Shown here piece by piece: positions 1 through 5,464 of a stretch of DNA of 5,464 nt (its first letter is position 1; the number at the start of each line of letters is the position of its first letter). Source of the stretch: Paracoccaceae bacterium (GTDB taxonomy: Bacteria; Pseudomonadota; Alphaproteobacteria; Rhodobacterales; Rhodobacteraceae); assembly GCA_003545125.1 (NCBI GenBank), contig DQCI01000274.1:5709-11172 (forward strand), given 5' to 3'. The position numbers and the translations under genes are program-made. The notes beneath the pieces were generated by a model that was given only the letters and a program-made list of their open reading frames with translations, did no database searches and was not told where the DNA came from.

Positions 1-41
1 CTTGAAGGGTAAGACCGGGGGTATCGGGACCAAAACAGAGG

Positions 42-1070
42 TCAGAGGTTCGCTTCGACCTTGAAGCCGCCCGGGATCCTGTCTTCGCCGTCGAGGACAA
101 GCGCGGCCATCGCGGTGCCGACCATTGGCGCCATGCCGAAGCCGATCTTGAACCCGCCGTTGGCGATGTAGTGCCCATCGCGACCCGGCCAGGCGCCGAG
201 CATCGGGGCGCGGGTTTTCGCCCGCGGTCTGAGGCCCGCCCAACGGCTGACAATGGGCGCCTCTGCCAGTGCCGGAATGGCGGCCCGGGCGCGGGCGATG
301 ACAGCGTCGAGCTGGTTGTCGCAAGTGTCGCCTTGCTCGAACTCCCGTTCGGTGGTGGAGCCGATCGCCACGGTGCCGTCGGCGTGGGGCACGACATGCA
401 CGCCCCCGGCGAAGACCTGCGGCAGCGCGTGCGCGTCGTATGCAAGGGCGGCGGATTGGCCCTTGACCGGCACTCCGACGGTCTTGCCGAAATGTTCGGA
501 AAGCTCGACGAGCCCCTGCCAGCCGGTGGCCCAGACCACCCGGCCCGCGTCCGGTGCATCCGTGACGATCTCGCCGCCGCGCGCGACCAGCGCCGCGGCC
601 AGCGCCGGGATCGCCATACGCGGGTGCATCCGGGCGGTGAGCGTGTCGCGGATGACGAGGCCGGTCGGGGTGAGCGGCCCCCAGGCGGGGTCGGCGTTCA
701 CGATCTCCCAGGTGAACCGCCCTTCCCAGAGCAAGGCCGCGGTCTCGGTGCGGGCACGGGCGAGTGTCAGCGCGGCCGCGTCGGCGATGGGCTGCAGCCG
801 GCCCGACCGCAGGTAGCCCGGATCGTGCCCGCCGGTCTCTGCCACCTCGGCCCAGAAATCCTCCGCCATGGCGAGCGAGGCGAGTTGGAACGCCTTCTTT
901 TCGTTCCAGTTCTCCGGCACATGCGGCGCCAGCGCGCCGACCAGGCCGCCGGACGATCCGGCGCCGGGGCCTTGCGGGTCGACCACCCGCACCTTGGCGC
1001 CTTTCAGGGCGCAACCGTAGCCGACCGCCAACCCGAAGGCGCCCGCGCCGCGGACCGTGACGTCAACCAT
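42..1070 (-). CDS. FAD-dependent oxidoreductase, MnmC oxidase-domain-like (DAO family)
   Basis: This 342-residue protein belongs to the D-amino-acid/glycine oxidase family of FAD enzymes. The N-terminus has a Rossmann dinucleotide site, GAGAFG at residues 8-13, with the acidic end of the second strand at VVDP (29-32). A GGLVGALAP segment (41-49) matches the place where the oxidase half of MnmC has GNRQGALYP. Near the C-terminus, WAGLRPRAKTRAPMLG (277-292) matches the family's GVR-x-D-x-PMVG block, and GGFKIGFGMAP (305-315) is the usual FAD-closing segment. From similarity and the divergent mnmD neighbour I infer that it oxidises cmnm5U34 to nm5U34 in tRNA, in the cytoplasm. It is shorter than the roughly 400-residue MnmC oxidase domain, so a small-molecule amino acid oxidase (glycine oxidase-like) remains possible. 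The ATG start is fixed by a strong AGGAGGG site 7 nt upstream. The family call is firm; the tRNA role is inferred. Confidence 0.85.
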   Translation of the reverse strand: MVDVTVRGAGAFGLAVGYGCALKGAKVRVVDPQGPGAGSSGGLVGALAPHVPENWNEKKAFQLASLAMAEDFWAEVAETGGHDPGYLRSGRLQPIADAAALTLARARTETAALLWEGRFTWEIVNADPAWGPLTPTGLVIRDTLTARMHPRMAIPALAAALVARGGEIVTDAPDAGRVVWATGWQGLVELSEHFGKTVGVPVKGQSAALAYDAHALPQVFAGGVHVVPHADGTVAIGSTTEREFEQGDTCDNQLDAVIARARAAIPALAEAPIVSRWAGLRPRAKTRAPMLGAWPGRDGHYIANGGFKIGFGMAPMVGTAMAALVLDGEDRIPGGFKVEANL

Positions 1071-1077
1071 TGCATAA

Positions 1078-1084
1078 CCCTCCT
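1078..1084 (-). promoter_or_regulatory. Ribosome binding site of the FAD oxidoreductase
   Basis: On the minus strand this reads AGGAGGG and lies 7 nt before the ATG at 1070-1068. It is a near-perfect Shine-Dalgarno sequence and decides the start codon. It is the strongest such site for a complete gene in the window. Confidence 0.85.
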
Positions 1085-1118
1085 GACACGCGCATCCTCG
1101 CGCAGCTTACCATTCCAT

Positions 1119-1124
1119 AGGGGA
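1119..1124 (+). promoter_or_regulatory. Ribosome binding site of mnmD
   Basis: The sequence AGGGGA lies 4 nt before the ATG at 1129. The spacing is on the short side, but no other purine-rich site is present upstream, and the start gives a normal N-terminus for the family. Confidence 0.55.
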
Positions 1125-1128
1125 TCGC

Positions 1129-1815
1129 ATGACCGGGGACCAGACCGCGGGCCAACGCGCCGAGGTCGCGTGGACCGCGCGCCGCGTTCCGGTATCGACA
1201 CGGTTCGACGACCCCTATTTCAGCCTCGAAGACGGCCTCGCAGAGACCCGCCACACCTTCCTTGCGGGCAACGACCTGCCTGGTCGGTTCACCCCCGGGT
1301 TCCATGTCGCGGAACTGGGGTTCGGCACCGGGCTCAACATGCTGGCAACCTGTCTCGCCTTCGAGGCGGCCGGCGCGCCGGGGCCGCTCCACTACACCAG
1401 CTTCGAGGCCTACCCGATGACGGCGGACGATATGGCACGCGCGCTTGCCGCTTTTCCGCAAGCCGCGGCCGTCGCGGATGGGGTGATCGGGCCCTGGTCG
1501 CGGGGTGAACGCCAGTTTTCGCTGGGCGCGATGCGGGTCGAGGTGATCGAGGGCGACGCACGCACCACCTTGCCGCGCTGGGCCGGGCGGGCCGACGCCT
1601 GGTATCTCGACGGGTTTAGCCCGGCGAAGAACCCGGCACTTTGGGAGCCGGAGCTTTTGGCCGCCGTTGGAACGCACACCGCCCCCGGCGGCACCTTCGC
1701 CACCTACACCGCCGCGGGCTTCGTCAGGCGCGCGCTGGAAGACGCTGGGTTCGCGGTCGAGCGACGCCCGGGGTTTGGTCGCAAACGGCACATGAGCGTA
1801 GGATGCAGGCCATGA
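1129..1815 (+). CDS. mnmD: tRNA 5-(aminomethyl)uridine-34 methyltransferase MnmD (stand-alone MnmC methyltransferase domain)
   Basis: This 228-residue cytoplasmic enzyme is predicted to transfer a methyl group from S-adenosylmethionine to nm5(s2)U34 of tRNA, the last step of mnm5(s2)U synthesis. It aligns along its length with the N-terminal half of E. coli MnmC. Visible blocks are FDDPYFSLEDGLAETRHTFL (26-45), the SAM motif I AELGFGTGLN (61-70), the SFEAYP strand end (91-96), EGDAR (141-145), the hallmark WYLDGFSPAKNPALW (158-172), GGTFATYTAAGFVRRAL (187-203) and the C-terminal GFGRKRHM (215-222). The protein ends just after that block, where the fused enzyme continues into its oxidase domain, so it is a natural single-domain form and not a truncation. 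An MnmC oxidase-like gene is divergent, 58 bp away. The stop codon overlaps the next gene's start as ATGA, indicating translational coupling. Confidence 0.93.
   Translation: MTGDQTAGQRAEVAWTARRVPVSTRFDDPYFSLEDGLAETRHTFLAGNDLPGRFTPGFHVAELGFGTGLNMLATCLAFEAAGAPGPLHYTSFEAYPMTADDMARALAAFPQAAAVADGVIGPWSRGERQFSLGAMRVEVIEGDARTTLPRWAGRADAWYLDGFSPAKNPALWEPELLAAVGTHTAPGGTFATYTAAGFVRRALEDAGFAVERRPGFGRKRHMSVGCRP
1800..1803 (+). promoter_or_regulatory. Ribosome binding site of the EamA permease, inside mnmD
   Basis: AGGA lies 8 nt before the ATG at 1812, within the last codons of mnmD. It favours 1812 over the in-frame ATG at 1803, which overlaps this site, and over the one at 1827. The 4-base ATGA overlap also supports 1812. 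Confidence 0.6.
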
Positions 1816-2687
1816 TACGCAGCCAGATGCGTCTCGGCATCGCCTTGATGATCACCGCCAGTTTCGTCTTCGCCATGCAGGACGGCATCTCGCGCCATCT
1901 CGCCGAGAACTACAACGTCTTCATGGTGGTGATGATCCGCTACTGGTTCTTCGCCGCCTTCGTGCTGGCGGTGGCTTCGCGCAAGGCCGGGGGCCTGCGC
2001 GCCGCCGCGGCCACCTCGCAGCCGGTTCTGCAGATCATCCGCGGATTGCTCCTGATCACCGAGATCTGCGTGACGGTGGTGGCGTTCGTCGTGCTCGGAT
2101 TGATTCCGACGCACGCGATCTTCGCCTCCTTCCCGCTGATCATCGCGGCCCTGTCCGGGCCGGTGCTGGGCGAGAAGGTGGGGCCGTGGCGGTGGGCGGC
2201 AATCGGCGTCGGCTTCCTCGGCATCCTGGTGATCCTGCGCCCCGGCGTGGCCGTGTTCGAACCGGAAGCGTTGATCGCGCTCACCGCGGCGGTGCTCTGG
2301 GCGCTCTACGGGATCCTCACGCGTCTGGCCGCGCGGCGCGACACCAGCGCCACCTCGTTTTTCTGGACCGGTGTCGTCGGCGCCATCGGGATGACGCTGG
2401 TCGGGGTTTGGTTCTGGGAGCCGATGAGCCGGCCCGACTGGGCATGGATGGCGCTGCTCTGTGTCACCGGCGCGCTCGGACACTGGTTGCTGATCCGCTG
2501 CTACGAAGTGGTCGAGGCGAGCGCGGTGCAGCCTTTCGCCTATTTCCAGCTGGTGTTCGTCACGATGATGGCAATCCCGGTGTTCGGCGAAACCCTGGAG
2601 CCGAACATCGCCATCGGGGCGGCGATGGTGATCGGCGCCGGGCTGGTGGCCGCCTGGCGGGAACGGCGGGCGGGGTTGGCCACATAA
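1812..2687 (+). CDS. EamA/DMT-superfamily ten-helix permease
   Basis: This 291-residue inner-membrane protein has the size and the duplicated five-helix layout of the drug/metabolite transporter superfamily. Hydrophobic segments lie near residues 7-25, 34-54, 72-92, 93-117, 127-142, 152-172, 181-201, 209-227, 238-257 and 264-282. The first half carries the EamA pattern LGEKVGPWRWAAIGVGFLG (119-137) followed by ILRPG (141-145), and the second half repeats it as FGETLEPNIAIGAAMVIGAG (258-277). The start is the ATG overlapping the mnmD stop; the reading frame is open further upstream, but that stretch is arginine-rich mnmD shadow. The substrate cannot be read from the sequence. Some alphaproteobacterial members, such as the Rickettsia transporter, carry S-adenosylmethionine, and coupling to a SAM-dependent methyltransferase makes that an option, though only a guess. 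Amino acid or metabolite export is equally possible. Confidence 0.9.
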   Translation: MIRSQMRLGIALMITASFVFAMQDGISRHLAENYNVFMVVMIRYWFFAAFVLAVASRKAGGLRAAAATSQPVLQIIRGLLLITEICVTVVAFVVLGLIPTHAIFASFPLIIAALSGPVLGEKVGPWRWAAIGVGFLGILVILRPGVAVFEPEALIALTAAVLWALYGILTRLAARRDTSATSFFWTGVVGAIGMTLVGVWFWEPMSRPDWAWMALLCVTGALGHWLLIRCYEVVEASAVQPFAYFQLVFVTMMAIPVFGETLEPNIAIGAAMVIGAGLVAAWRERRAGLAT

Positions 2688-2741
2688 CGGGCGAAAGCGC
2701 ACAACGCCACCCCGTCGTGACGCCCGTCAAGAGAGATTTTT
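2687..2741 (+). terminator. Possible weak terminator of the mnmD-permease operon
   Basis: ACGGGCG (2687-2693, starting within the stop codon of the permease) is a perfect complement to CGCCCGT (2721-2727). A T5 run follows at 2737-2741. The 27-nt loop and the 9-nt gap between stem and T run are not those of a standard intrinsic terminator, so termination here may be inefficient or Rho-dependent. Confidence 0.25.
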
Positions 2742-2753
2742 CCCCGCAATCCC

Positions 2754-2777
2754 AAAAGGTTCCAGGAGTCTGGAACC
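2754..2777 (-). terminator. Rho-independent terminator of the lytic transglycosylase gene
   Basis: GGTTCCAG (2758-2765) and CTGGAACC (2770-2777) form a perfect 8-bp stem around a 4-nt loop. Read on the minus strand the stem is followed directly by TTTT (2757-2754), the form of an intrinsic terminator. On the plus strand it is followed by C residues, so it should act only on transcripts coming from the transglycosylase gene. It lies about 130 nt past that gene's stop codon, implying a long 3' untranslated region. Confidence 0.65.
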
Positions 2778-2866
2778 CCCGAATCCCGGAACACACAGGT
2801 CGCCGGCCCATCACGATCTGACAGGCCTCCACGCCGCCGACATGATGGTACCTTCGCCATCCGGCC

Positions 2867-2892
2867 CCCCGGCGCCCCGGCGCCCCGGCGCC
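2867..2892. repeat. Tandem octamer repeat CCCCGGCG, three full copies plus a partial
   Basis: Three perfect copies of CCCCGGCG lie at 2867-2874, 2875-2882 and 2883-2890, followed by CC of a fourth. The array contains three GGCGCC palindromes, so single strands can fold into several alternative GC stems. It sits 14 nt past the stop codon of the transglycosylase gene in the convergent intergenic space. No T run accompanies it, so it is not an intrinsic terminator by itself. It is most likely a slippage-prone GC repeat. Confidence 0.8.
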
Positions 2893-2906
2893 TTGCGACG
2901 CGACCG

Positions 2907-4892
2907 CTACCGCCGTTTCAACTCGTCGGTGAAGCGGATTTCTCCGACCTCGCCGGTAAGCCGCGCGCGGTAGTTGGGCAGGCTTTCGGTCACCCGCATG
3001 ACGTAGGTCTGGGTCTCATCGAAGGGGATCGTCTCGATCCAATCAACCACGTCGACACCGCGCGCCCGCGGGTCGCCGTAGCGCTCGATCCACTGGTTCA
3101 CCCGTCCCGGCCCGGCGTTGTACCCAACCGCGATCAGCACCGGGTTCTGGCCAAACTTTTCGATCAGGTAGGCGAGGTATTCGGAGCCGAGCCGGGTGTT
3201 GTAGGCGTAGCCGTCATGCAGCTTGCCGGGCTCGTAGGCGATGTCGAGGCGCCGCGCCATGTCCTTCGCGGTGCCCGGCATCAGCTGCATCAGCCCCATC
3301 GCGCCCGCCCCGGAGGTGACGCCCGGGTTGAACTCGCTCTCGCGCCGCGCGATCGCCAGTTCCAGCGCGCGGGGTACGGTCCGGTTGCCGCGGCCGATGT
3401 CCGGGATCGGGAAATACGGCCGGTTGTAGACCCGGCCGTGGTAAACGATTGCGTATTTCGCAAGCGAAAGCTGGAGATAGGGCGCACCCTGGTCTTCGGC
3501 CCATTGCATGATCTGGCCGACGCCGGTCGCGTCGAGGCTCTCGGAGAGATGCGCCGCAAACCGCCGCGCCAGATAGCGCTCGTCTGCCGCCAGCGAAAGC
3601 CGCGCCGCCCGCATGGCGGACGTGGTCCAGAAGGCAGCCTGCTCATGGCCAGAGAAGGTCTCGGGACCGGCCAGCGCCGGATCGAGTGCGAGCCCCGCCT
3701 TTTCCGCCGCGAGCAGCCCGTAGAACGCGGTCTGATGCTGGCCCGCGCGTACATAGGCCGCTTGCGCCTCGTCCTTGCGGCCCAGCGCTTCGAGGGCGCG
3801 GCCTTCCCAGTAGCCGCCACGCGAGACGCTGATCGGTGTTTCCACGCCCTCGGCGAAGGCGCGGAAATGCGCCAGCGCCGTCTCGGCGTCTCCGATTTTC
3901 TGGAGCGCCACGTAGCCCGCGAGCCATTCGAGCGCATTGCGGTCGTTGCCCTCGGTGAGACGGTGGCGGGCCGCGAGCGCATAGGCGGTCTTCGATTTCC
4001 CCGCGCGCATCGCCCAGCGCGCGAGTTGCAGCCGCCGGTCCGACCAGCGTTCCGGGTCACCAAGTGCGTCCGCTGAGCCGGACCGTTCCAGGGCCAGCTC
4101 GATGGCGCTGTCGTTGCGTCCCTTGCGGGCCCGCCACAAGAACCGCTCATAGGCGAGGCCTGGATCGTCGGCGAGCGCGGCAGGGACGTGCGAGATCAGC
4201 GCATCCACACCGTTTTCGTTCTCCCGCAGCCCGATGCGCGCATTCGCGAGCGCCTTGTGGGCATCGTCCACACGCGCCATCTGGCGGTGCGCCTGGTCGG
4301 CGAGGCCGCGCCAAAGCAGTATGTCCATCCGCGCCCAATGGTGCGAGGCGAGGGTTTTCGGCCAGTCGACCATGAACTCTTCTTCTTCCGCCCTGCTCAG
4401 CGAAAACGAGGTCCAGCCGCGGATCGCCTCGGCCATCGCCTCCTGCTTGGCGCCGGTGTCCCAAAGCGCCCGCGCGAAGCGCAGCGTGCCGGTGCCGGTC
4501 TGCGGCGGCTGGGCCAGGAAGAAGTCGAGCACCGCGGCGGCACCCGCCTCCTCGGGGATCGTCTTCTCGGACCGTTTCTGCAAGAACTCGAGCCCCGGCC
4601 ACTCGGGGCGGCGGGCGAGAAAGTCGAGCGTGTCGGCGAAGGTGCCCTTCGACGAGCGCAGCCTGTTCCATTCGACGATGTCGCGCCCGACCGAGCCCTG
4701 CGGGCCAGCGGCGGCCAGCCCCTCCTCCCATTGGCCTTGCCGCATGAACGCAAGCCCACGCTCGAGCGCCGCGACCTCGGCAGCACTCTGGGCGTGGGCA
4801 GGCCCGGCGAAAAAGGCAATGATAACAAGCCGCGCAAGCACAGTATGAAGGGCGGCGCGAAGGGCGGGTTTCTTGGTTTTCTGCTCGGTCAT
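2907..4892 (-). CDS. slt: Soluble lytic murein transglycosylase (Slt70 type, GH23)
   Basis: This 661-residue periplasmic enzyme, close to the 645 residues of E. coli Slt70, should cleave the MurNAc-GlcNAc bond of peptidoglycan to give 1,6-anhydro ends. A signal peptide is clear: a lysine-rich start (MTEQKTKK), a hydrophobic core LVIIAFFAG (22-30) and an AHA cleavage site after residue 34. Residues from about 40 to 480 are alanine- and arginine-rich helices with TPR-like pairs, the U-shaped superhelix of the family. The linker region ends in RPYFPIPD (491-498). The catalytic domain has the acid Glu518 in IARRESEFNP, GAMGLMQLMPGTA (530-542) and AVGYNAGPGRV (588-598), all intact, then WIETIPFDETQTYVMRV (618-634). 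The ATG at 4892 was chosen because it gives a standard signal peptide; an in-frame GTG at 4919 would add nine residues. Neither start has a strong ribosome binding site. It is divergent from dapA. Confidence 0.93.
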   Translation of the reverse strand: MTEQKTKKPALRAALHTVLARLVIIAFFAGPAHAQSAAEVAALERGLAFMRQGQWEEGLAAAGPQGSVGRDIVEWNRLRSSKGTFADTLDFLARRPEWPGLEFLQKRSEKTIPEEAGAAAVLDFFLAQPPQTGTGTLRFARALWDTGAKQEAMAEAIRGWTSFSLSRAEEEEFMVDWPKTLASHHWARMDILLWRGLADQAHRQMARVDDAHKALANARIGLRENENGVDALISHVPAALADDPGLAYERFLWRARKGRNDSAIELALERSGSADALGDPERWSDRRLQLARWAMRAGKSKTAYALAARHRLTEGNDRNALEWLAGYVALQKIGDAETALAHFRAFAEGVETPISVSRGGYWEGRALEALGRKDEAQAAYVRAGQHQTAFYGLLAAEKAGLALDPALAGPETFSGHEQAAFWTTSAMRAARLSLAADERYLARRFAAHLSESLDATGVGQIMQWAEDQGAPYLQLSLAKYAIVYHGRVYNRPYFPIPDIGRGNRTVPRALELAIARRESEFNPGVTSGAGAMGLMQLMPGTAKDMARRLDIAYEPGKLHDGYAYNTRLGSEYLAYLIEKFGQNPVLIAVGYNAGPGRVNQWIERYGDPRARGVDVVDWIETIPFDETQTYVMRVTESLPNYRARLTGEVGEIRFTDELKRR

Positions 4893-4935
4893 GGGGCATT
4901 CGTAACGTGCAGGAATCACGCATCAACACACATTC

Positions 4936-4964
4936 TTGGCATTTTCCAACACAACGGCTAGTTT
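4936..4964 (+). promoter_or_regulatory. Candidate dapA promoter
   Basis: TTGGCA (4936-4941) matches the sigma-70 -35 consensus at five of six positions. After a 17-bp spacer comes TAGTTT (4959-4964), which matches the -10 at three of six. A strong -35 with a weak -10 is common in Rhodobacterales. The -35 lies in a small dyad, TTGG-N6-CCAA (4936-4949), that could bind a regulator but is short enough to be chance. Confidence 0.35.
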
Positions 4965-5012
4965 CCGCTGCGTTTCCCCTGCAGAAGACGAGAGTCGCTG
5001 CGAGGGGCGGCC

Positions 5013-5046
5013 AAAAGACCCGATGAAAAAAAAGACCCGATGCAAA
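5013..5046 (+). repeat. 17-bp tandem duplication in the dapA leader
   Basis: AAAAGACCCGATG occurs at 5013-5025 and again at 5030-5042, a perfect 13-bp repeat. Counting the following bases, the 17-bp units match at 16 of 17 positions (A against C at 5026/5043). The junction makes an A8 run at 5026-5033. Each copy brings an ATG: that at 5023 is out of frame with dapA, that at 5040 is in frame and 18 nt upstream of the chosen start. The likely origin is replication slippage. Confidence 0.8.
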
Positions 5047-5051
5047 AGGAG
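5044..5051 (+). promoter_or_regulatory. Ribosome binding site of dapA
   Basis: AAAAGGAG ends 6 nt before the ATG at 5058, a strong and well-spaced site. It picks 5058 over the in-frame ATG at 5040, which is preceded only by a run of A and GACCCG. Its first bases come just after the second copy of the leader repeat. Confidence 0.85.
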
Positions 5052-5057
5052 CGTGTC

Positions 5058-5464
5058 ATGTTCAAGGGAAGCATTCCTGCCCTGGTCACGCCGTTCAAGG
5101 ACGGCACCGTGGATTACGATACGCTCAAACGCCTCGTCGACTGGCATGTCGATCAGGGCTCGGGCGGGCTGGTGCCCGTTGGCACCACCGGCGAGAGCCC
5201 GACCCTCACCCACGAGGAACACGAGAGGGTCGTCGAGACCGTGGTCACAACAGCCGCGGGCCGGATCCCGGTGATCGCCGGCGCGGGCTCGAACAACACC
5301 GATGAAGCGGTGCGCTTCATGCAACACGCCAAGGCGGTGGGCGCCGACGCCGGGCTCGTTGTCACGCCCTACTACAACAAGCCGACGCAACGCGGGCTGA
5401 TCGCGCATTACTCCGAGCTTGCCAAGCTCGGACTGCCGATCATCATCTACAACATCCCCGGCCG
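5058..5464 (+). CDS. dapA: 4-hydroxy-tetrahydrodipicolinate synthase (5' part, cut by window end)
   Basis: The first 135 codons of DapA are present; the family is usually about 290-300 residues. The enzyme condenses pyruvate with aspartate-semialdehyde, the committed step toward diaminopimelate (peptidoglycan) and lysine, in the cytoplasm. The start [13 protein letters not shown] is typical. [10 protein letters not shown] (41-50) holds the pyruvate-site threonines, equivalent to E. coli Thr44/Thr45. [10 protein letters not shown] (102-111) includes the tyrosine corresponding to E. coli Tyr107, and IIIYNIPGR (128-136, last codon incomplete) has Tyr131, equivalent to the catalytic Tyr133. The Schiff-base lysine (Lys161 in E. 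coli) lies beyond the window, which separates true DapA from other members such as N-acetylneuraminate lyase only by overall similarity. The motifs and start strongly favour DapA. The ATG is set by the AAAAGGAG site. It is divergent from slt. Confidence 0.95.
   Translation, partial: MFKGSIPALVTPFKDGTVDYDTLKRLVDWHVDQGSGGLVPVGTTGESPTLTHEEHERVVETVVTTAAGRIPVIAGAGSNNTDEAVRFMQHAKAVGADAGLVVTPYYNKPTQRGLIAHYSELAKLGLPIIIYNIPG

Larger units (their letters stand above)
1071..1128. promoter_or_regulatory. Compact divergent promoter region between the oxidoreductase gene and mnmD
   Basis: Only 58 bp separate the two start codons, so promoters for both directions must lie here, overlap each other, or reach into the opposite coding sequence. 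The region contains both ribosome binding sites. I see no convincing -35/-10 pair. The layout suggests joint control of the two genes, but no operator repeat is visible. Confidence 0.5.
4893..5057. promoter_or_regulatory. Divergent intergenic region between slt and dapA
   Basis: These 165 bp separate the slt ATG from the dapA ATG and must hold promoters for both unless transcription enters from outside. The middle is AT-richer than the flanking genes. The dapA side has a plausible promoter and a duplicated leader, listed separately. On the slt side I see no clear -35/-10 pair and only a poor ribosome binding site, which suggests modest expression of slt. Confidence 0.5.

Noticed and set aside
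1..41. Possible end of a plus-strand gene entering from the left; open frames stop at 10-12 and at 62-64.
   Set aside because: Too short to recognise a product, and no start, motif or terminator is visible in the window.
171..1508. Long plus-strand open frame of 445 codons across the oxidoreductase gene and into mnmD.
   Set aside because: It is antisense to a well-supported FAD enzyme and then out of frame with mnmD, and its arginine- and glycine-rich product is typical of GC-rich shadow frames.
1704..2702. Minus-strand open frame of 332 codons opposite the permease.
   Set aside because: Its His-, Arg- and Asp-rich product has no domain and mirrors the codon pattern of the real permease gene.
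2560..2832. Small minus-strand open frame through the convergent intergenic region.
   Set aside because: It runs through the terminator hairpin, its 3' half is antisense to the permease, and its product shows no recognisable feature.
2799..2841. Imperfect inverted repeat GTCGCCGGC / GCCGCCGAC in the convergent intergenic region.
   Set aside because: Eight of nine pairs with a 25-nt loop is expected by chance in DNA this GC-rich, and no T run follows.
3216..4076. Plus-strand open frame of 286 codons opposite slt.
   Set aside because: slt is full length with all catalytic motifs, and the antisense product looks like a shadow.
4923..5408. Minus-strand open frame of 161 codons opposite dapA.
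   Set aside because: It lies opposite the unmistakable DapA coding sequence, and its product matches no family I recognise.

Overview
The window is GC-rich DNA from what looks like an alphaproteobacterium, most likely of the Rhodobacterales. This is inferred from base composition, from the arrangement of a soluble lytic transglycosylase divergent from dapA, and from the protein sequences. No RNA gene, CRISPR array, insertion sequence or phage gene was seen.

Left part (42-2687): a stand-alone FAD oxidoreductase on the minus strand resembles the oxidase half of MnmC. It starts 58 bp from a plus-strand gene encoding MnmD, the methyltransferase half of MnmC. In E. coli these two activities are fused in one protein that finishes mnm5(s2)U at the wobble position of certain tRNAs: the oxidase turns cmnm5U into nm5U, and the methyltransferase turns nm5U into mnm5U. 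Here they are two divergent genes sharing a very short promoter region. The mnmD stop codon overlaps the start of a ten-helix EamA/DMT permease (ATGA overlap), so those two genes form a translationally coupled operon.

Middle (2688-2906): a convergent intergenic region between the permease and the transglycosylase. It holds a perfect 8-bp hairpin followed by U4 in the minus direction, which is the likely terminator of the transglycosylase. It also holds a GC-only tandem octamer repeat and a weaker plus-strand stem.

Right part (2907-5464): a full-length Slt70-type periplasmic lytic transglycosylase on the minus strand, with signal peptide, helical superhelix and intact catalytic domain. Divergent from it is the 5' end of dapA, cut by the window edge. 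DapA feeds diaminopimelate into peptidoglycan and lysine synthesis, while Slt cleaves peptidoglycan strands, so this pair concerns the cell wall. The dapA leader carries a 17-bp tandem duplication with an A8 run and two extra ATG codons.

The gene content is mostly ordinary housekeeping. The points worth a second look are the split, divergent MnmC arrangement, the permease coupled to a SAM-dependent methyltransferase, and the duplicated dapA leader. I found no convincing evidence of an entirely new system.
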